NCBI RefSeq assembly: GCF_900105765.1 | Contig: NZ_FNTX01000001.1 | Location: forward strand, 1-64,000 | DNA from: Ruania alba | Lineage (GTDB): Bacteria; Actinomycetota; Actinomycetes; Actinomycetales; Beutenbergiaceae | Direction: 5' to 3' | DNA length: 64,000 nt | Shown here: piece by piece, positions 63,601-64,000 of the stretch | How positions within the stretch are numbered: the first letter of the stretch is position 1 | Layout: each line of letters opens with the position of its first letter | Position numbers and translations under genes: made by a program | The notes under the pieces: model-generated | What the model saw: only the letters and a program-made list of their open reading frames with translations | The model's database searches: none | What the model was told of the DNA's origin: nothing

Positions 63601-63714
63601 GACGCCACGGTGCAGATCGCCCTACCGGCCCCGGGCCGTGGGAGCGGCTTCTGGATCGTGGCGGGCACGTCCACCGGGTCCACCCCCTATGTCGCTCGAC
63701 TGGACGCCGACTGA
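57607..63714 (+). CDS. Giant secreted PHP hydrolase / calcineurin-like phosphoesterase / GLUG-repeat protein
   Basis: A 2035-residue exported protein with start ATG behind AGGAGG. A signal peptide covers residues 1-29 (cleavage near AAAE). Residues ~41-330 form a PHP-type metal hydrolase (GEFHSHTSVSDG, FFAVSEHD, QFNHPRS). An Ig-like segment and a purple-acid-phosphatase-like N-domain (~485-610) precede a calcineurin-like phosphoesterase (~613-830) with GDLQ, GDLVDNGG, GNHET, VVGHYSYYGG and GAHDHVYK. From ~997 to ~1895 three blocks of about 305 residues carry GLUG-type repeats, each ending W-D-x-VW-x-W...RPIL. The last 140 residues form a beta domain. No LPXTG sorting signal. Both hydrolase sites look complete. 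Possible role: attached to the surface, releasing phosphate from organic polymers. Confidence 0.9.
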   Translation: MGRRMTSAIALGCLIGMAGLQPLAQPAAAEEPDRPAYLDRELFTGEFHSHTSVSDGVHLPPDAFDHVAAETEADFFAVSEHDVMWDIRNGDDFIDDWRDADSEEWRWVHEQAEAYNASQDDLVAVPSIENTWYDGTGHINVFNTDWHATARATEQGSNDGFGNSFGTGDLKYDMYTFFARLKLDPDAIAQFNHPRSTGKGNFFDFNGLDPVVDERIELIEVRDEAQFAEFQSALDTGWHLGPVWNGDEHSANWVTSSESITGIWAREQSLDGLYAAMQDRSVYSTQDVNTVLAFGAGDAIMGSVLPAGTTSTTFDVRLTEPDAGEAFTSVQLLTNGGEVAHSFDDVSGNTLELSVDLALADGDFYYVRADQADGDFVVSAPIWVGETTRGANYAPVITIAGDVADHAVYGQEIALPAATATDDSGETPTVSFEVYDAAGEVPVTDGSFQVRSYDDHFVVVKAEDATGNINAELLRITIDTEVLDPDGVFQYFGSTAAVSDQPGGTGIAVSTDRSIEEVYAQVVPAGADWSGAEVLTSTNDRPYEVNTIGNEEPVYQHSITGQTLRSHEFGVTGLEHGERYVYRFGVAVDGAAPEASHESAWTEVQGEFVAAGGQNEPVYVVGDLQVNSHDTDELGLLRDVLDRLQTEVPGGGTVLQTGDLVDNGGRGQYWDEVFEHVYDGLDLQVAPVAGNHETYGDPDYNSQTAERTAIFSNMYDLPEGGAIGESNYSFDRGDIHFAVLNSTAGIDAQLAWLTEDIRSSTQDWNVVVGHYSYYGGYHAEDAALAADRPKITAALETLGVDLYIGAHDHVYKRSTIYDDRLAETPEEEALGTTVVTMGSAGPKFRDNAEQWWDDVVFDEDTQMGSVLEVTDAGLQMTAYTLDGRTVDTFTVTKPTDHWQVTSTDIVDRQMEGVGLLSYAGSPDGLTVAAATYDRDQEQMVDLRTVDVALDHRGREQFVTFDSPLPVEPSETVRLFVWDSLASAAPLIPAVTVREGLDGGGTAEDPYLLQSAADLPKIAHDPAGEYLLTTDIDLTDVAMSQLGRLVTFTGVFDGGGHTISGYTAPPGEGVGLFADNHGTIRGLVVHGEVTAEVTNAGLLADVNHGTIEQVRTAGTLTASSRVGGIVGDHHGTVVDSYSTADVRATGLYAGGTVGIARSGSVTANVLATGAVVADTRNAGGVVSYGYEETAVQHVVSLNSLVSAPSYAHAVIGRVGSGQVALLADNYVSAAVPVSGESLSEPPAADNWKGAVVSVPQVRTQAFFEGLGWDFATVWGWSGDGRRPILRAAPEDVPPVPLPDLPQDDDGAHIVDDVADLEQIGQFPEYDYVLAADLDLTGATPPSAGTAAFTGTLDGAGHTISGLSSSTGGLFGVLAGSVHDLALVDAAIVSEERMVGIVANESTAESRIERVFTSGSVQGASYVAGMVGSHSGLIADSYSLADVTASGGRYSGGIAAVPRAGSSIERTYAMGAVHTVGDQSAGGIAGYSYAGTVVRDNLALNPSVTASAYAQRVVARTRSGETPTLANNYAVETLVPAVQSDAATGSATLNGETRSVQDAQSRTTWEDDLSWDFDAVWQWSSAAQRPILRSAVEDVTSGPTEPEGPALEQDAEGVYLLSNAADLEEVAEWPTERYRLTADLDVTGIDGPQLGVIAPFTGDLDGAGHVLTGFTSDSGGLFRSIGAEGVVHDLGITGTVTSASSDAGILVNVHRGTLERVHTDGSVAGPSRVGGIAGTSFGTIRDSYSTADVTATVTNYAGGIIGVADSPSLTERVLATGVVEATGTTAGGITGYARDSETVVRSSVALNPTVTAGAYAQRVVARSASGQTATLDGNHAVETLVAATQSNTDQGPTTLNGQTLTAAEVESASTWSTALGWDLETVWAWDESVQRPVLGGAAPETAQVVGAPVDTAPITGPPVMSARSVGPVATDRDRPGGPGRQIDHEAVSGQDGVTTVTLHAGADAAGEQIGLFIVASPADARRPSAQDIVFLNEATADDSGDATVQIALPAPGRGSGFWIVAGTSTGSTPYVARLDAD

Positions 63715-63720
63715 GTTCTC

Positions 63721-63760
63721 GCGGCGATCCATCCGCCTGCTGGTCGGGATGGATCGCCGC
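63721..63760. terminator. Bidirectional terminator between the giant gene and the MFS gene
   Basis: A 14-bp stem, GCGGCGATCCATCC/GGATGGATCGCCGC, with a 12-base loop. It starts 6 bp after the plus-strand stop and directly abuts the minus-strand stop at 63761. Confidence 0.8.
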
Positions 63761-64000
63761 TCAGATCAGCGCCCGCTCCCGTGCCCGCTGCTCGGCAAGG
63801 ATCGCAGCCCCGGTCACGACCAGCCCGGCCACCGCCAGCACCGCCCCGGCCCAGGCGGGCGCCAGGTACCCGAACCCGGCGGCGATCACCGCACCGCCGA
63901 TCCACGCACCCGTGGCGTTGCCGATGTTCAGGGCCGAGTGGTGCAGGGCGGCGGCCAGGGACGGTGCGTCCGGGGAGGCGTCCAGCAGCCTGGTCTGCAA
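63761..64000 (-). CDS. MFS transporter, C-terminal part (partial)
   Basis: The last 80 residues of a major facilitator superfamily permease whose 5' part lies beyond the right edge. LHHSALNIGNATGAWIGGAV and two closing helices (FGYLAPAWAGAVLAVAGLVV) are typical of the C-terminal half of drug/arabinose-efflux-type MFS proteins (AraJ/Cmx group). Substrate unknown. Confidence 0.82.
   Translation of the reverse strand: MQTRLLDASPDAPSLAAALHHSALNIGNATGAWIGGAVIAAGFGYLAPAWAGAVLAVAGLVVTGAAILAEQRARERALI

Overview
The window is high-GC DNA with the gene content of a mycothiol-producing actinobacterium. It carries mshD, a GlnR-type orphan response regulator, an actinobacterial SirA-type sulfite reductase, DUF2516 and Septum_form proteins, and many GTG starts with 4-bp gene overlaps. 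The style suggests Micrococcales (Beutenbergia/Ruania-like); that placement is an inference from protein style, not from a marker gene.

Layout. (1) 1-3.6 kb: an AraC-type regulator (cut by the window edge) divergent from an NmrA-like reductase, a DUF6221 protein, a COG4315-type lipoprotein, and an ECF sigma/zinc anti-sigma pair. Three single-base indels can be read in this stretch. (2) 3.7-28.1 kb: a catabolic island for a probably sulfated glycan. It has a LacI regulator with a readable operator/promoter, two sugar ABC importers without ATPase genes (5.1-8.2 kb and 21.4-24.6 kb), a GHL6/GH42-like hydrolase, a GH51 arabinofuranosidase, four sulfatases, two tandem Tat-exported paralogues of unknown function, a DUF624 membrane protein and a ROK regulator. 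A tRNA-Lys(TTT) gene lies at 10.6 kb. None of the four sulfatases nor GH51 has a visible signal peptide. The model is therefore import of sulfated oligosaccharides followed by desulfation and hydrolysis in the cytoplasm, with the two Tat proteins acting outside. (3) 28.1-31 kb: a pore-less voltage-sensor-like membrane protein, a transglutaminase-like protein and an aldonolactone oxidase. (4) 31-36.2 kb: the sulfate assimilation operon sir-cysH-cysD-cysN (minus strand), preceded by a 27-codon ORF ending in a cysteine cluster that looks like a leaderless cysteine attenuator.

(5) 36.3-50.1 kb: a PLP amino-acid deaminase/aldolase-like enzyme, mycothiol synthase, then a phosphate block: ppk, a Nudix-phosphatase fusion, pstS-pstC-pstA-pstB with a tandem 11-bp PHO box and a strong hairpin between pstS and pstC, then a PiT transporter with its DUF47 partner, and glnR. 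(6) 50.3-57.5 kb: housekeeping genes: nitrobindin-like protein, YgfZ, FUSC-like exporter, threonine aldolase, DUF2516, asparaginase, D-aminoacyl-tRNA deacylase, macrodomain protein. (7) 57.6-63.7 kb: one 2035-residue secreted protein joining a PHP hydrolase, a calcineurin-like phosphoesterase and three GLUG-type repeat blocks. The window ends in an MFS transporter cut by the edge.

No insertion sequence, prophage, CRISPR array or rRNA was seen. The strongest leads are the sulfated-glycan island with its two unrecognised Tat paralogues, the polycysteine leader, and the giant PHP/phosphoesterase/GLUG fusion.
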